From NCBI RefSeq assembly GCF_016093275.1, contig NZ_JAEDAK010000008.1:185685-249684 (forward strand): DNA of 64,000 nucleotides, read 5' to 3'. Position 1 is the stretch's first letter. Every line of letters starts with the position of its first letter. The DNA is from Inhella proteolytica (GTDB lineage: Bacteria; Pseudomonadota; Gammaproteobacteria; Burkholderiales; Burkholderiaceae_C). Shown piece after piece: positions 8,602 through 17,629 of the stretch. The notes under the pieces were generated by a model, which ran no database searches, had not been told where the DNA came from, and saw nothing but the letters and a program-made list of their open reading frames with translations. The position numbers and the translations under genes were made by a program.

Positions 8602-8625
8602 AAACGGTGACCGAACGGTGACCAG
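8602..8625. repeat. 24-bp terminal repeat, right copy
   Basis: Identical over 24 bp to 2337-2360, with the same tandem ACGGTGACC units. It ends eight bases before the right attachment repeat begins. Having the same paired motif at both ends supports a role as protein-binding arms in integration and excision. Confidence 0.7.
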
Positions 8626-8633
8626 CGGACCCC

Positions 8634-8730
8634 AGAAAGCGAAAAGCCCGGCTCCTTTCGGAACCGGGCTTCTGCTTTTTCTCTATGGTCGGGGTGGCGG
8701 GATTCGAACTCGCGACCCCTTGCACCCCAT
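8634..8730. repeat. Right attachment repeat of integrative element
   Basis: Near-identical partner of 2114-2209. It covers the terminator and the 3' half of the intact tRNA-Pro gene and stops in the anticodon loop. The element between the repeats is about 6.5 kb. Confidence 0.9.
8644..8671 (-). terminator. Intrinsic terminator of tRNA-Pro
   Basis: The hairpin has AAGCCCGG/CCGGGCTT arms followed on the minus strand by TTTTCGC. It begins 15 bases past the tRNA CCA end. The copy is part of the attachment repeat, so integration restores both the tRNA 3' end and its terminator. Confidence 0.8.
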
Positions 8731-8762
8731 GCAAGTGCGCTACCAGGCTGCGCTACACCCCG
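8686..8762 (-). tRNA. tRNA-Pro(GGG)
   Basis: The minus strand folds as a 77-nt tRNA with encoded CCA (8686-8688). The acceptor arms are CGGGGTG and CACCCCG. The anticodon stem CTTGC/GCAAG encloses the loop ATGGGGT, giving anticodon GGG, which reads CCC proline codons. The T loop is TTCGAAT. One A-C mismatch is visible in the T stem. The gene is the integration target of the element on its 3' side. Confidence 0.95.
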
Positions 8763-8825
8763 ACGAAGCCTCGCAGTATAGCGAGATTTTTGCGCTTTTT
8801 TGCGGCCGGCAATTTCTCTTGTCGA

Positions 8826-9188
8826 TCAGTCGTCTGCAAGGGCATCGCGCAGGCGCAGCAGTTCGATGCGCAATTCGGCCATGCTCATCGGCTCGTCACT
8901 GGGCAGGGCGATCGGATCCATGCCTCCCAGGGCGGCGGGGCCGTCGCTGAGCTGGTTGCGGGCCCCGCTGATGGTGAAGCCCTGGTCGTACAGCAGGTCA
9001 CGGATGCGGCGGATCAGCAGCACCTCGTGGTGCTGGTAGTAGCGCCGGTTGCCGCGGCGCTTCTGCGGCCGCAGTTGCGTGAACTCCTGCTCCCAGTAGC
9101 GCAGCACATAGGGTTTGACGCCGCACAGCTCGCTCACCTCACCGATGGTGAAGTAGCGCTTGGCCGGGATGGCAGGCAGCGTGGACAT
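8826..9188 (-). CDS. MerR-family transcriptional regulator
   Basis: This 120-aa protein has the MerR winged helix at residues 12-80: FTIGEVSELCGV is the helix-turn-helix start, PYVLRYWEQEF the recognition helix, and RRYYQHHEVLLIRRIRDLLYD the wing and arm. The C-terminal part is short and has no metal-binding cysteines or effector domain, unlike classical MerR, so the signal is unknown. It follows ihfA with a 31-bp gap, an order typical of betaproteobacteria, and is probably the last gene of the translation cluster before tRNA-Pro. Confidence 0.9.
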   Translation of the reverse strand: MSTLPAIPAKRYFTIGEVSELCGVKPYVLRYWEQEFTQLRPQKRRGNRRYYQHHEVLLIRRIRDLLYDQGFTISGARNQLSDGPAALGGMDPIALPSDEPMSMAELRIELLRLRDALADD

Positions 9189-9219
9189 GGCGGCTCAGGC
9201 GTGCACAGGGCCGGCGATG

Positions 9220-9573
9220 CTAGCCGAGGGTGGAGGGCTCTTCGTCTCCCTGAACCGAGGCTTTGAGCTTCTGGCTGGCGTGAAAAGTCACGACCTGGCG
9301 CGCTTCGATCGGGATCAGCTCGCCGGTGCGCGGGTTGCGGCCCGGCCGGGCCGCCTTGAGGCGCAAGCCGAAGTTGCCGAAACCACTGAGCTTGACCTCG
9401 CGACCGGCCTTGAGGCTGTCGCCCATCAGGTCAAAGAAGGCCTCGACCACATCCTTGGCCTCGCGCTTGTTCAGGCCCAGCTTGTCGAACAGCAGCTCGG
9501 ACAGCTCGGCCTTGGTCAGCGTGGGCGTCTCCAGCGTCGGCAGTACCAGACGCAGCGGCGGGTTGTCGCTCAT
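9220..9573 (-). CDS. ihfA: Integration host factor subunit alpha
   Basis: This 117-aa HU/IHF-fold protein forms a heterodimer with IhfB and bends DNA at WATCAANNNNTTR sites. It shows [17 protein letters not shown] at the dimerisation helices, KLSGFGNF, and the minor-groove-inserting arm GRNPRTGE. It has a short N-terminal extension of about 15 residues and a C-terminal acidic tail relative to E. coli IhfA (99 aa). It follows pheT by 14 bases in the usual order. A consensus site for IHF lies in the integrative element at 2272-2284. Confidence 0.95.
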   Translation of the reverse strand: MSDNPPLRLVLPTLETPTLTKAELSELLFDKLGLNKREAKDVVEAFFDLMGDSLKAGREVKLSGFGNFGLRLKAARPGRNPRTGELIPIEARQVVTFHASQKLKASVQGDEEPSTLG

Positions 9574-9587
9574 GGTGTCCTTTCGGT

Positions 9588-12002
9588 TCAGGCACGCAGT
9601 CGCGCGCCCACATGGGTCTGCAAGCTGGCCAGCACGGCCTGCATCGCGGCGTCGATGCGCTCGTCGGTCAGCGTGGCCTGCTCGTCCAGGAGTTCCAGAC
9701 GCAGGGCCAGGCTGCGTTCACCAGAGCGCAGCTCGCCGCTGGGTTGGGCCGGCTTGAAGACGTCGAACAGGCGGGCGGAGCGAACGATGGCATCGCCCGC
9801 GGCCTGCACAGCATTGATCAGGGCTTCGTGGCTCACGCCGTCCGCCACGATGACGGCGAGATCCCGCACGCTGGCCGGATGCTTGGGCGGCACCTTGCCC
9901 TGGGGCAGGGGCTGCTGCAGCACGGCGTCAAGATCGAGCTCGAACAGCATCGGCGCCTGGGGCAGTTCATAGGCCTGGCGCCAGCGCGGGTGCAGCTCAC
10001 CCACCCAGCCGATGGAGCGCCCATCCAGCTCGATGCGGGCACTGCGGCCCGGGTGCAAGGCGGGGTGCTCGGCCGCCACAAAGCGGGCCTGGCGCGGCAC
10101 CAGCAGGGCTTCCACGTCGCCCTTGGCGTCGAAGAAGTCCACCGGACGCTCTTTGCTGGCCCATTGCAGGCCGTCGACCGCACCGTAGAGCAGGCCGGCG
10201 ACGCGACGCGGCTGGTGCACGCCGGCCACTTCAAGCGCGGCGTCGCCCTGCGCGGCATCGCGCAGGAACACGCGACCGGTCTCGAACAGGCGGGCACGCG
10301 GCTGGCGACGCGCCAGGTTGTGGCGCAGGGCTTCGATCAGGCTGCCCATCAGCGAGCTGCGCATCACGGCCAGGGGCGCCGCGATGGGGTTGAGCACTCG
10401 GATCGGATCGGGGTTGCCGGCCAGCTCGCGCTCCCAGCGTTCCTCGACGAAGCTGAAGTTGATGGTCTCCTGGTAGCCCAGGTCGACCAGCTGACGGCGC
10501 AGCAGGCTCAGGGGGCGCAGGGCTTCGGGCCGCACCCGCGGAATCACCGGCCCCAGAGGCGCTACGTCATCCAAGCGATGCAGGCCGAGCACGCGGATGA
10601 CCTCCTCGATCAGGTCTTCCTCGATCAGGATGTCATGGCGCCAGCTGGGCGGGGTGACGGTCAGCGCCCCCTCTTCCTGCGTGAACGGGAAGCCCAGGCG
10701 CTGCATCACCTGCACGCATTCGGCCGGGCTGACGGGGATGCCCAGCACCTTGGCGGCGCGCGCCACGCGCAGGCGCACAGGCTTGGGCACCGGCACGTTC
10801 AGCACCTGATCGTCCAGCGGGCCGGCTTGGCCACCGCAGATTTGCAGCACCAGGGCCGTGATGCGCTCGATGTGATCGGCGATCGAGGCCGGGTCCACGC
10901 CGCGCTCGAAGCGGTGCGCAGCATCAGTGCTGAAGTTGTAGCGGCGCGCACGCCCCTGGATGCTTTCGGGCCACCAGAACGCGGCTTCGATGTAGAGGTT
11001 GCGCGTGTCGTCGCTGACGGCCGTGCTGTCGCCACCCATGATGCCGGCGAGCGATTCGACATGACGGGCATCGGCAATCACGCCTACCTTCTCGTCGAGC
11101 TCGATGGTGTTGCCGTTGAGCAGCTTGAGCTGCTCACCACGGCGCGCCCAGCGCACCTGCAAGCCGCCCTGGATCTTGTCCAGATCGAACATATGGCTGG
11201 GCCGGCCCAGCTCGAACATCACGTAGTTCGAGATGTCGACCAGGGCCGACACGGGGCGCTGGCCGCAGCGCTCCAGCGCCGCCACCATCCAGGCTGGCGT
11301 CTGGGCCTTGGGATTCACGCCATGCACCACGCGGCCGGCAAAGCGGCCGCACAGATCGGTGGCTTCCACTTTCACCGGCAGGCGGTCATCGATCTGCGGC
11401 GCCACCGGCGGCATGGCCGGCAGGCTGAGCGGCGCGCCGGTGAGTGCCGAGACTTCGCGCGCGATGCCCATCACCGACAGCGCATGCCCCAGATTGGGCG
11501 TGAGCTTGAGGGTGAAGAGCTGGTCGTCCAGATTCAGCTCGGCGCGGATGTCGCGGCCGATCACCGCCTCGGCACCGAGCTCCAGCAGACCGCCGTGATC
11601 GGTCGAAAGGCCCAGTTCGCGGGCCGAGCACAGCATGCCGAAGCTCTCGACGCCGCGCAGCTTGCCCACCTTGATCTTGAACGGCTTGCCATCTTCGCCG
11701 GGCGGCAGTTCGGCGCCCACGGTGGCCAGCGGCACCTTGATGCCGACGCGCGCATTGGGCGCGCCGCAGACGATCTGCAGCAGCTCGGGTCCACCGGCAT
11801 TGACCTTGCAGACACGCAGTCGGTCGGCGTCTGGGTGTTGGACGGCCTCGACGATTTCGGCCACGACGATGCCGCTGAAGGCCGGCGCCACCGGGCGCAG
11901 CTCTTCGACTTCAAAACCGGCCAGCGTCAGGGTATCGGCGAGTTCTTGGGTGCTCAGCGGCGGGTTGCAGAAGGACCGCAGCCAGGATTCCGGAAATTGC
12001 AT
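9588..12002 (-). CDS. pheT: Phenylalanine--tRNA ligase beta subunit
   Basis: The 804-aa beta chain of the alpha2-beta2 synthetase charges tRNA-Phe in the cytosol. I chose the ATG at 12002 ([11 protein letters not shown]), which gives the family's normal length; the open frame further upstream overlaps pheS. Domains run in order: an N-terminal segment, a tRNA-binding EMAP-like domain (about residues 40-150), a B3/B4 editing domain (about 210-370), a B5 domain, the core catalytic-like domain, and a C-terminal ferredoxin-fold anticodon-binding domain ending near VGARLRA. It begins 17 bases after pheS ends and is surely co-transcribed with it. Confidence 0.97.
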   Translation of the reverse strand: MQFPESWLRSFCNPPLSTQELADTLTLAGFEVEELRPVAPAFSGIVVAEIVEAVQHPDADRLRVCKVNAGGPELLQIVCGAPNARVGIKVPLATVGAELPPGEDGKPFKIKVGKLRGVESFGMLCSARELGLSTDHGGLLELGAEAVIGRDIRAELNLDDQLFTLKLTPNLGHALSVMGIAREVSALTGAPLSLPAMPPVAPQIDDRLPVKVEATDLCGRFAGRVVHGVNPKAQTPAWMVAALERCGQRPVSALVDISNYVMFELGRPSHMFDLDKIQGGLQVRWARRGEQLKLLNGNTIELDEKVGVIADARHVESLAGIMGGDSTAVSDDTRNLYIEAAFWWPESIQGRARRYNFSTDAAHRFERGVDPASIADHIERITALVLQICGGQAGPLDDQVLNVPVPKPVRLRVARAAKVLGIPVSPAECVQVMQRLGFPFTQEEGALTVTPPSWRHDILIEEDLIEEVIRVLGLHRLDDVAPLGPVIPRVRPEALRPLSLLRRQLVDLGYQETINFSFVEERWERELAGNPDPIRVLNPIAAPLAVMRSSLMGSLIEALRHNLARRQPRARLFETGRVFLRDAAQGDAALEVAGVHQPRRVAGLLYGAVDGLQWASKERPVDFFDAKGDVEALLVPRQARFVAAEHPALHPGRSARIELDGRSIGWVGELHPRWRQAYELPQAPMLFELDLDAVLQQPLPQGKVPPKHPASVRDLAVIVADGVSHEALINAVQAAGDAIVRSARLFDVFKPAQPSGELRSGERSLALRLELLDEQATLTDERIDAAMQAVLASLQTHVGARLRA

Positions 12003-12019
12003 GCTCAGGCTCGAACGAA

Positions 12020-13054
12020 TTACTTGAACTGGGCGAGGAAGCGCAGGTCGCCCTCGAAGAACTGGCGCAGATCGTTCACGCCATAGCGCAGCATGGTCAG
12101 GCGGTCCGGCCCCATGCCGAAGGCAAAGCCGATGTGCTGCTCCGGATCGAGACCAAAGTTGCGCACCACATTCGGGTGCACCTGGCCGGAGCCGGCCACT
12201 TCCAGCCAGCGGCCCTTGAGCGGACCATCGCCAAAGGCGATGTCGATCTCGGCCGAGGGCTCGGTGAAGGGGAAATAGCTGGGGCGGAAGCGCAGCTCCA
12301 GCTGATCGGTTTCGAAGAAGCGCTTGCAGAACTCGGTGAACACCGACTTGAGGTCGCGGAAGCTCACGTTCTCGCCGATCCACAGGCCTTCGCACTGGTG
12401 GAACATGGGCGAGTGCGTGGCATCGCTGTCGACCCGGTAGGTGCGGCCGGGGGCGATGACACGGATCTCAGGCATGTGCGCCTGGCCCGCGTATTTGGCC
12501 GCGTGGGCACGCGCATAGCGCACCTGCATCGGGCTGGTGTGGGTGCGCAGACAGTAGGGCAGGCCTTCGGCGTCCTTCATGTCGACGTAGAAGGTGTCCT
12601 GCATCGAACGCGCCGGGTGATTGGCCGGGTTGTTCAGCGCCGTGAAGTTCATCCAGTCGGTCTCGATCTCGGGACCGTCGGCAACGTCGAAACCCATCGA
12701 ACCGAAGATGGCCTCGATGCGCTCCATCGTGCGGGTGACCGGATGCAGGCCGCCCTGACCGCGCGCGCGGCCCGGCAGGCTGACGTCCAGCGCCTCGGCC
12801 TTCAACTGGGCCGCCAGCTCGGCCTCGGCCAGCGCCTGGCGTCGCTGGGTCAGCGCCGCTTCGATGCCCTGCTTGATCTGGTTGATCTCGGCGCCACGGG
12901 TCTTCTTCTCTTCGACGCTGAGTTGGGCCAGGCCCTTCATCAGTTCGGTCACGCGACCGCTCTTGCCCAGGAAGCGCGCCTTGGCGTCCTCCAACTGGGC
13001 CGGCGTGCTCGCTTGGGCAAAGGACTCTTGCGCCTCTTGGATCAGTTCAAGCAT
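12020..13054 (-). CDS. pheS: Phenylalanine--tRNA ligase alpha subunit
   Basis: This 344-aa catalytic chain makes phenylalanyl-AMP and transfers it to tRNA-Phe. The start is ATG 13054 ([10 protein letters not shown]). A ten-residue longer GTG form would begin inside the terminator hairpin and is unlikely. It has an N-terminal coiled-coil tRNA-binding domain (about residues 1-90) and a class II core with motif 2 around [20 protein letters not shown] and motif 3 around [17 protein letters not shown]. No clear Shine-Dalgarno sequence precedes the start, and an intrinsic terminator ends ten bases upstream, so expression may be controlled in the leader. Confidence 0.97.
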   Translation of the reverse strand: MLELIQEAQESFAQASTPAQLEDAKARFLGKSGRVTELMKGLAQLSVEEKKTRGAEINQIKQGIEAALTQRRQALAEAELAAQLKAEALDVSLPGRARGQGGLHPVTRTMERIEAIFGSMGFDVADGPEIETDWMNFTALNNPANHPARSMQDTFYVDMKDAEGLPYCLRTHTSPMQVRYARAHAAKYAGQAHMPEIRVIAPGRTYRVDSDATHSPMFHQCEGLWIGENVSFRDLKSVFTEFCKRFFETDQLELRFRPSYFPFTEPSAEIDIAFGDGPLKGRWLEVAGSGQVHPNVVRNFGLDPEQHIGFAFGMGPDRLTMLRYGVNDLRQFFEGDLRFLAQFK

Positions 13055-13064
13055 GGGACAGCAG

Positions 13065-13100
13065 AAAAAAGGAAGGCCGAGCACGGGCGTGTCGGCCTTC
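13065..13100 (-). terminator. Intrinsic terminator or attenuator in the pheS leader
   Basis: On the minus strand GAAGGCCGA (13100-13092) pairs with TCGGCCTTC (13080-13072), and CTTTTTT follows (to 13065). The run of T ends ten bases before the pheS start codon, so there is no room for a promoter between. A second hairpin, GGCCCGG-GTAA-CCGGGCC, lies just upstream near 13110-13130. Transcripts reaching pheS must pass this terminator. Confidence 0.75.
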
Positions 13101-13162
13101 GGAATGGGCAGGCCCGGTTACCCGGGCCGGCTGTTTCGGTGTCTTGCGACACCCTGGTCGAA

Positions 13163-13519
13163 TTACGCCAGCGCGGCCTTCACCTTGTTGAAGATGGCGG
13201 CAAAACCAGCGGGATCGTGCACAGCCAGATCGGCCAGGACCTTGCGGTCGATGTCGATCTGGGCCTTCTTCAGGCCGGCCACGAACTTGCTGTAGGACAG
13301 GCCGAGGCCACGCGAGGCGGCATTGATACGAGCGATCCAGAGCTGACGGAAGACGCGCTTCTTGGCGCGGCGGTCACGGTAGGCGTATTGACCGGCCTTC
13401 ATCACCGCCTGCTTGGCGATGCGGAAGACGTTCTTACGACGACCACGGAAACCCTTGGCCAGGGCCAGGACCTTCTTGTGACGGGCGCGGGCGGTTACAC
13501 CACGTTTGACGCGAGGCAT
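13163..13519 (-). CDS. rplT: 50S ribosomal protein L20
   Basis: This 118-aa, highly basic protein binds 23S rRNA early in large-subunit assembly. The whole length matches L20: [16 protein letters not shown] at the N-terminal RNA-binding extension, then [14 protein letters not shown], then a globular C-terminal domain with [20 protein letters not shown]. In E. coli L20 also represses its own operon by binding the mRNA ahead of rpmI. It lies 24 bases after rpmI and before the pheST leader. Confidence 0.98.
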   Translation of the reverse strand: MPRVKRGVTARARHKKVLALAKGFRGRRKNVFRIAKQAVMKAGQYAYRDRRAKKRVFRQLWIARINAASRGLGLSYSKFVAGLKKAQIDIDRKVLADLAVHDPAGFAAIFNKVKAALA

Positions 13520-13543
13520 GAGTGTTCTCCTTGTTGTAGTGGA

Positions 13544-13747
13544 TTACAGACCAGCGCTGGGCAGCATCGCGGCGATGTGGCCCATGTTGGTCTCATGCAC
13601 GTTCGCAGCGCCGCGGAGCTGGCGCTTGTTCTTCGTGGTCTTCTTGGTCAGGATGTGGCGCTTGAAGGCTTGACCGCGCTTCACGGTGCCACCCGGACGC
13701 ACGCGAAAACGCTTCTTCGCGCTGCTCTTGGTCTTCATCTTGGGCAT
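13544..13747 (-). CDS. rpmI: 50S ribosomal protein L35
   Basis: This 67-aa basic protein of the large ribosomal subunit starts at ATG 13747 ([14 protein letters not shown]) with AAGGAGCAGTC upstream as ribosome site. The frame is open 17 codons further, but those residues are not L35-like. The conserved [23 protein letters not shown] tract (a long basic run, shown here only in part as [14 protein letters not shown]) is present. It is co-transcribed with infC and rplT. The 116-bp gap to infC contains a CCGGAG/CTCCGG hairpin that could take part in L20 autoregulation; that is inference. Confidence 0.97.
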   Translation of the reverse strand: MPKMKTKSSAKKRFRVRPGGTVKRGQAFKRHILTKKTTKNKRQLRGAANVHETNMGHIAAMLPSAGL

Positions 13748-13863
13748 GACTGCTCCTTCTATGTGCGCCGGGCTGGGCGGCCGGAGAGACTCCGGCACTT
13801 GATGGCCTGCTCGGCTTATGCAGTGGGGCCGCCGACCAAAGCCGCCCCGCTGATTCCTCTGAC

Positions 13864-14412
13864 TTACTTCTTCTTGGGCGCCAGGATCATGATCATCTGG
13901 CGGCCTTCCAACTTCGGCATGTGCTCCACCACCGCCACGTCGGCCAACTCGTCGCGGATCTTTTCCAACAGACGCAGACCGATGTCCTGGTGAGTGATCT
14001 CGCGGCCGCGATAGCGCAGCGTGACCTTGCCCTTGTCACCGTCTTCGCCGATGAAGCGGCGCAGGTTGCGCATCTTCACGGCGTAGTCAGCGTCATCGGT
14101 GCCGGGGCGGAATTTGACTTCCTTGACGTCGATGACCTTTTGCTTGGCCTTCGCCTCGGCCGCCTTCTTCTGCTCCTGGTACTTGAACTTGCCGTAGTCC
14201 ATCAACCGGCACACAGGCGGGTTGGCGGTGGCGGCAATCTCGACCAAGTCCACGTCCGCCTCTCCAGCCAGACGCAGGGCCTCCATGATCGAAACGATGC
14301 CCAGCGGCTCGTTTTCCACGCCGTTCAGGCGCACTTCAGTGGCAGAGATCTCGCGGTTCAGCCGATGCTTGCGCTCGACGTTCGGCTGGCGACGGTCGAA
14401 GAAGGTAGCGAT
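13864..14412 (-). CDS. infC: Translation initiation factor IF-3 (probable ATC start)
   Basis: IF-3 keeps the 30S subunit free and checks start-codon pairing. Homology to the E. coli N-terminal domain continues 26 codons upstream of the first GTG (14334). It runs through NRE-IS-EVRLNG and back to an ATC codon at 14412, preceded by AAGGA six bases upstream and encoding [11 protein letters not shown]. With that start the product is 182 aa, against 180 in E. coli; no ATG or GTG lies in the right place. E. coli infC uses ATT, and the rare start underlies its autoregulation. The C-domain shows IMDYGK-type and [10 protein letters not shown] motifs and ends in ILAPKKK. It lies 46 bases after thrS. 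Confidence 0.92.
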   Translation of the reverse strand: MATFFDRRQPNVERKHRLNREISATEVRLNGVENEPLGIVSIMEALRLAGEADVDLVEIAATANPPVCRLMDYGKFKYQEQKKAAEAKAKQKVIDVKEVKFRPGTDDADYAVKMRNLRRFIGEDGDKGKVTLRYRGREITHQDIGLRLLEKIRDELADVAVVEHMPKLEGRQMIMILAPKKK

Positions 14413-14458
14413 GGTGGTTCCTTGTTGGTTTCAGAAAACGCGATGCGCGCCTGGGCGG

Positions 14459-16366
14459 TCAGACCTTGGCTGCGATGTCGGCCGCGAGCTTCGAAGCAAA
14501 GTCGCTGACCGGCATGACACCGAGGTCCTGATTGCCACGGGCGCGCACGGCGACGCTGTGGTTTTCCTTCTCTTTGTCACCGACGACGCAGATGAAGGGC
14601 ACCTTTTGCAAGGCGTGACTGCGAATTTTATAGGTGATCTTGTCGCTGCGAACGTCAGCCTGAGCCCTAAGCCCTTGTTTCTGCAACATTTTTGCGACTT
14701 CCTGGGCGTATTCGGCCTGGTTTTCGCTGATCGAGCACACCACCACCTGCTGCGGCGCCAGCCAGGTGGGCAGTGCGCCGGCGTGCTGTTCGATCAGGAT
14801 GCCGATGAAGCGCTCCAGGCTGCCGACGATGGCGCGGTGCAGCATCACCGGGGGGCGATGGCTGCTGTCCTCGGCCACGTATTCGGCGCCCAGGCGCTCG
14901 GCCATGCTGAAGTCAACCTGCATCGTGCCGCACTGCCATTCGCGGCCCAGCGCGTCCTTGAGCGTGTATTCGATCTTGGGGCCGTAAAAGGCGCCGTCGC
15001 CCGGGGCGATGACGAACTCGCAGCCCGAGGCGCGCAGCGATTCCATCAGCGCGTGCTCGGCCTTGTCCCAGATCTCGTCCGAGCCGATGCGGGCGTCTGG
15101 GCGCGTGGCCACCTTGTAGAGGATGTTCTCGAAACCGAAGTCCTTGTAGACCTTCTGCAGCAGCGCCGTGTATTCGATGCACTCGGGCAGGATCTGGTCT
15201 TCGGTGCAGAAGATGTGGCCGTCGTCCTGCGTGAAGGCGCGCACGCGCATGATGCCGTGCAGGCCACCGGTGGGCTCGTTGCGGTGGCACTGGCCGAACT
15301 CGCCGTAGCGCAGCGGCAGGTCACGGTAGCTCTTCACACCCTGCTTGAAGATCAGGATGTGGCCCGGGCAGTTCATCGGCTTGAGGGCGTACTCGCGCTT
15401 CTCGCTCTCCGTCGTGAACATGTTGTCGCGGTACTTGTCCCAGTGCCCCGTCTTCTCCCACAGGCTGCGGTCGACGATCTGCGGGCCCTTGACCTCCTGG
15501 TAGCCGTTGTCGCGGTACACGCGGCGCATGTACTGCTCAACCTCCTGCCAGACCGTCCAGCCCTTGGGGTGCCAGAACACCGTGCCGGGGCTGTGCTCGT
15601 CCAGGTGGAAGAGGTCGAGTTCCTTGCCCAGGCGGCGATGGTCGCGCTTCTCGGCCTCTTCCAGGCGCGTCAAGTAGGCCTGCAGATCGTCCTTGCTGGC
15701 CCAGGCCGTGCCGTAGACACGCTGCAGCATCTCGTTGCGATGGTCGCCGCGCCAGTACGCGCCGGCCACCTTCATCAGCTTGAAGTGCTTGAGCTTCCCC
15801 GTGCTGGGCACGTGCGGGCCGCGGCACAGGTCTTCGAAGGCGCCCTCGCGGTAGAGGCTCACGTCTTCACCGGCTGGGATGCTGCCAATGATCTCGGCCT
15901 TGTAGGCCTCGCCCATGGCCTTGAAGTGCTCGATGGCCTGGTCACGCGGCAGCACGCGGCGCTCGACCTTCTCGTCCTTCTTCGCCAGCTCCTGCATCTT
16001 GGCTTCGATGGCCTGCAGGTCCTCGGGCGTGAAGGGGCGCTTGTAGGAGAAGTCGTAATAGAAGCCGTTCTCGATCACCGGGCCGATCGTGACCTGGGCC
16101 TCGGGGAAGAGCTCCTTGACCGCATAGGCCAGGAGGTGGGCCGTGCTGTGGCGGATCAGGTCCAGCCCGTCCGGGTCTTTTTCCGTGACGATGGCCAGCT
16201 TGGCGTCCTGCTCGATGAGGTGGCTCAGGTCCACCAGCTTGCCGTCCACCTTGCCGCCCAGGGCCGCCTTGGCCAGGCCGGCGCCGATGCTGGCGGCCAC
16301 CTGGCCGACGGTGACGGGGCCCTCGAAGGGGCGAACGGAACCGTCGGGGAGTTGAATCGAAATCAT
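14459..16366 (-). CDS. thrS: Threonine--tRNA ligase
   Basis: This 635-aa class II synthetase charges tRNA-Thr. The start at ATG 16366 ([10 protein letters not shown]) is preceded by AAGGTGA. Domains run in order: a TGS domain (residues 1-62), an editing domain with [11 protein letters not shown] near residue 73 and the [10 protein letters not shown] loop, a catalytic core with the zinc ligands in [24 protein letters not shown] and the later core, and an anticodon-binding domain from about residue 530. It heads the thrS-infC-rpmI-rplT cluster. A threonine-rich leader ORF and terminator-like hairpin lie directly upstream, suggesting control by threonyl-tRNA supply. E. coli instead represses thrS translation through an mRNA operator. 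Confidence 0.98.
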   Translation of the reverse strand: MISIQLPDGSVRPFEGPVTVGQVAASIGAGLAKAALGGKVDGKLVDLSHLIEQDAKLAIVTEKDPDGLDLIRHSTAHLLAYAVKELFPEAQVTIGPVIENGFYYDFSYKRPFTPEDLQAIEAKMQELAKKDEKVERRVLPRDQAIEHFKAMGEAYKAEIIGSIPAGEDVSLYREGAFEDLCRGPHVPSTGKLKHFKLMKVAGAYWRGDHRNEMLQRVYGTAWASKDDLQAYLTRLEEAEKRDHRRLGKELDLFHLDEHSPGTVFWHPKGWTVWQEVEQYMRRVYRDNGYQEVKGPQIVDRSLWEKTGHWDKYRDNMFTTESEKREYALKPMNCPGHILIFKQGVKSYRDLPLRYGEFGQCHRNEPTGGLHGIMRVRAFTQDDGHIFCTEDQILPECIEYTALLQKVYKDFGFENILYKVATRPDARIGSDEIWDKAEHALMESLRASGCEFVIAPGDGAFYGPKIEYTLKDALGREWQCGTMQVDFSMAERLGAEYVAEDSSHRPPVMLHRAIVGSLERFIGILIEQHAGALPTWLAPQQVVVCSISENQAEYAQEVAKMLQKQGLRAQADVRSDKITYKIRSHALQKVPFICVVGDKEKENHSVAVRARGNQDLGVMPVSDFASKLAADIAAKV

Positions 16367-16386
16367 GGGGTCACCTTGGAAAGAGA

Positions 16387-16408
16387 AACGCGGCCCGGGG
16401 GCCGCGTT
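16387..16408 (-). terminator. Terminator-like hairpin in the thrS leader
   Basis: AACGCGGCCC (16408-16399) pairs with GGGCCGCGTT (16396-16387) on the minus strand; in practice nine base pairs close a four-base loop. A T-rich tract, TTTCTCTTT, follows. The hairpin ends 20 bases before the thrS start. Its 5' arm can instead pair with GCCGCGT inside the leader ORF. Confidence 0.7.
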
Positions 16409-16431
16409 CGAGAAGGAAGGAGCAGGGAAAT

Positions 16432-16494
16432 TCAGGCGCGGCACCACGCGGCGGAGGCGCGCCGTTCAGTGGTGAAAGTAGTCCGCGGTGTCAT
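16432..16494 (-). CDS. Candidate threonine leader peptide of thrS
   Basis: This is a 20-codon ORF with ATG at 16494 and TGA ending at 16432. Five of its first nine codons are threonine (MTPRTTFTT), three of them ACT, which I expect to be uncommon in this GC-rich genome. An AAAGG sequence lies 11 bases upstream. The ORF ends just before the terminator-like hairpin. CACCGCGG (16490-16483), within the early codons, can pair with the GCCGCGTGGTG stretch (16452-16442), and that stretch can instead pair with the terminator's 5' arm. This is the classic layout of ribosome-mediated attenuation. The function is inferred from sequence alone. Confidence 0.6.
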   Translation of the reverse strand: MTPRTTFTTERRASAAWCRA

Positions 16495-16543
16495 AACCCG
16501 TCGTGCCTTTCTCGCTCTTGTGGGGTTTGGAAAGATCGCGATT

Positions 16544-17629
16544 CTAAAGCGGCAGCGCCTGAATCGAGGCCTGACAGGTCAGGCGCTCGAATTCTTCGGC
16601 CAGGCGCTGGCTCTCGGCCACCGCGACGCGCCAGCGGCGCTGGCGCTCCGCCAGTTCCAACTTGAGGAAGTCATTGCGGTCCGGCAGCTTGGCGCCCGGC
16701 AGGCTGCGCACCCAGTCGGGGTGCGGGGCCAGCAGGACCATATTGCTGAGGAAATCGCTGGCGCGGTGGCGGTGCTTGAGCGCCTTGTCCAGCCAACCGG
16801 GCACCACCTGGCGCTGGAAGTGCGGGTACAGCACCAGCGGCGCCTCGCGTCCGAGCAGGGCGCGGTAGTCGAGGTGCAGGTGGTAGTCGGTGATGCCGCC
16901 GTCCCAGTAGGCGCCCTTGGGTGCCCCCGGCAGATCGGCCTGGGCTTCGAGCCAGAAGGGGATCGAGCAACTGGCCAGCAAGGCCGCGCGCAGGTTGCGC
17001 TCGCTCAGATGCACCTCACGGCTGGGAAAGTCGCCCAGGCGCAGGGGCAGGCGCTCACGGGGGTCCGAAAACACCACGCGCTCCAGCCAGCGGCCCAGCC
17101 AGGGCCGGTGCAGGGCATTGGCGGCGAAGGCGCCCAGGTAGCCCAGCGGCGTGCGCCAGCGCGATTCACGCGCCAGCAGCCCGCGCCCGCGCGAGGTGAC
17201 GATGTGCAGACGCCAGCGCGAATGGCCCAGCACCTCGGCCTCACGACCGGCGAATTGCTCGGCCAGGGTCTGCTCGAACTTGCGGGAGACCGAGCCGGCA
17301 CTCGGACTCTTGCGCCCGGGCTCGGGGTCGTACTGCTGGGCGATGTAGGCCTCGGCCATGGCGCGAAAGGCCGCCTCGGCATCTTCGGGCCTTGCAGCCG
17401 AGGCCGCGCTGGTCATGCGCCAGGCCCCGATGCTGGCACCGAGCAGGTGCACCGCTTGCCGGCTGCGTGGCAGGAACTCGCTGAACAGATGGCGATCCAG
17501 GCCGTTGAGGACCAAGCCCTTGGGCCCGCCCGCCGCGGCCGGGATCAGGCCCACGTCCTGCGGCTGCAGGCCTCGCTCGGCCAGGCGCTGGCGCGCGGCC
17601 GCTCCGGCGAAGACCTGCAGGGCCTGCAT
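16544..17629 (-). CDS. Patatin-like phospholipase
   Basis: This 361-aa serine hydrolase has the three patatin marks. A Gly-rich oxyanion segment GGPKGLVLNG lies near residue 34, the nucleophile elbow GASIGAW (G-x-S-x-G) near residue 64, and the Asp of the dyad in YWDGGITDYH near residue 245. It would hydrolyse acyl esters of phospholipids or similar lipids. No signal peptide is visible, so it is probably cytosolic or membrane-associated. Its ATG overlaps the stop of the TonB-dependent receptor by one base (TGATG), which suggests co-translation and a linked role in using a lipid-like nutrient. The substrate is unknown. Confidence 0.88.
   Translation of the reverse strand: MQALQVFAGAAARQRLAERGLQPQDVGLIPAAAGGPKGLVLNGLDRHLFSEFLPRSRQAVHLLGASIGAWRMTSAASAARPEDAEAAFRAMAEAYIAQQYDPEPGRKSPSAGSVSRKFEQTLAEQFAGREAEVLGHSRWRLHIVTSRGRGLLARESRWRTPLGYLGAFAANALHRPWLGRWLERVVFSDPRERLPLRLGDFPSREVHLSERNLRAALLASCSIPFWLEAQADLPGAPKGAYWDGGITDYHLHLDYRALLGREAPLVLYPHFQRQVVPGWLDKALKHRHRASDFLSNMVLLAPHPDWVRSLPGAKLPDRNDFLKLELAERQRRWRVAVAESQRLAEEFERLTCQASIQALPL

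Noticed and set aside
13055..13162. A pheM-like Phe leader peptide in the pheS leader
   Set aside because: All three frames were read; no short ORF with clustered Phe codons precedes the terminator.
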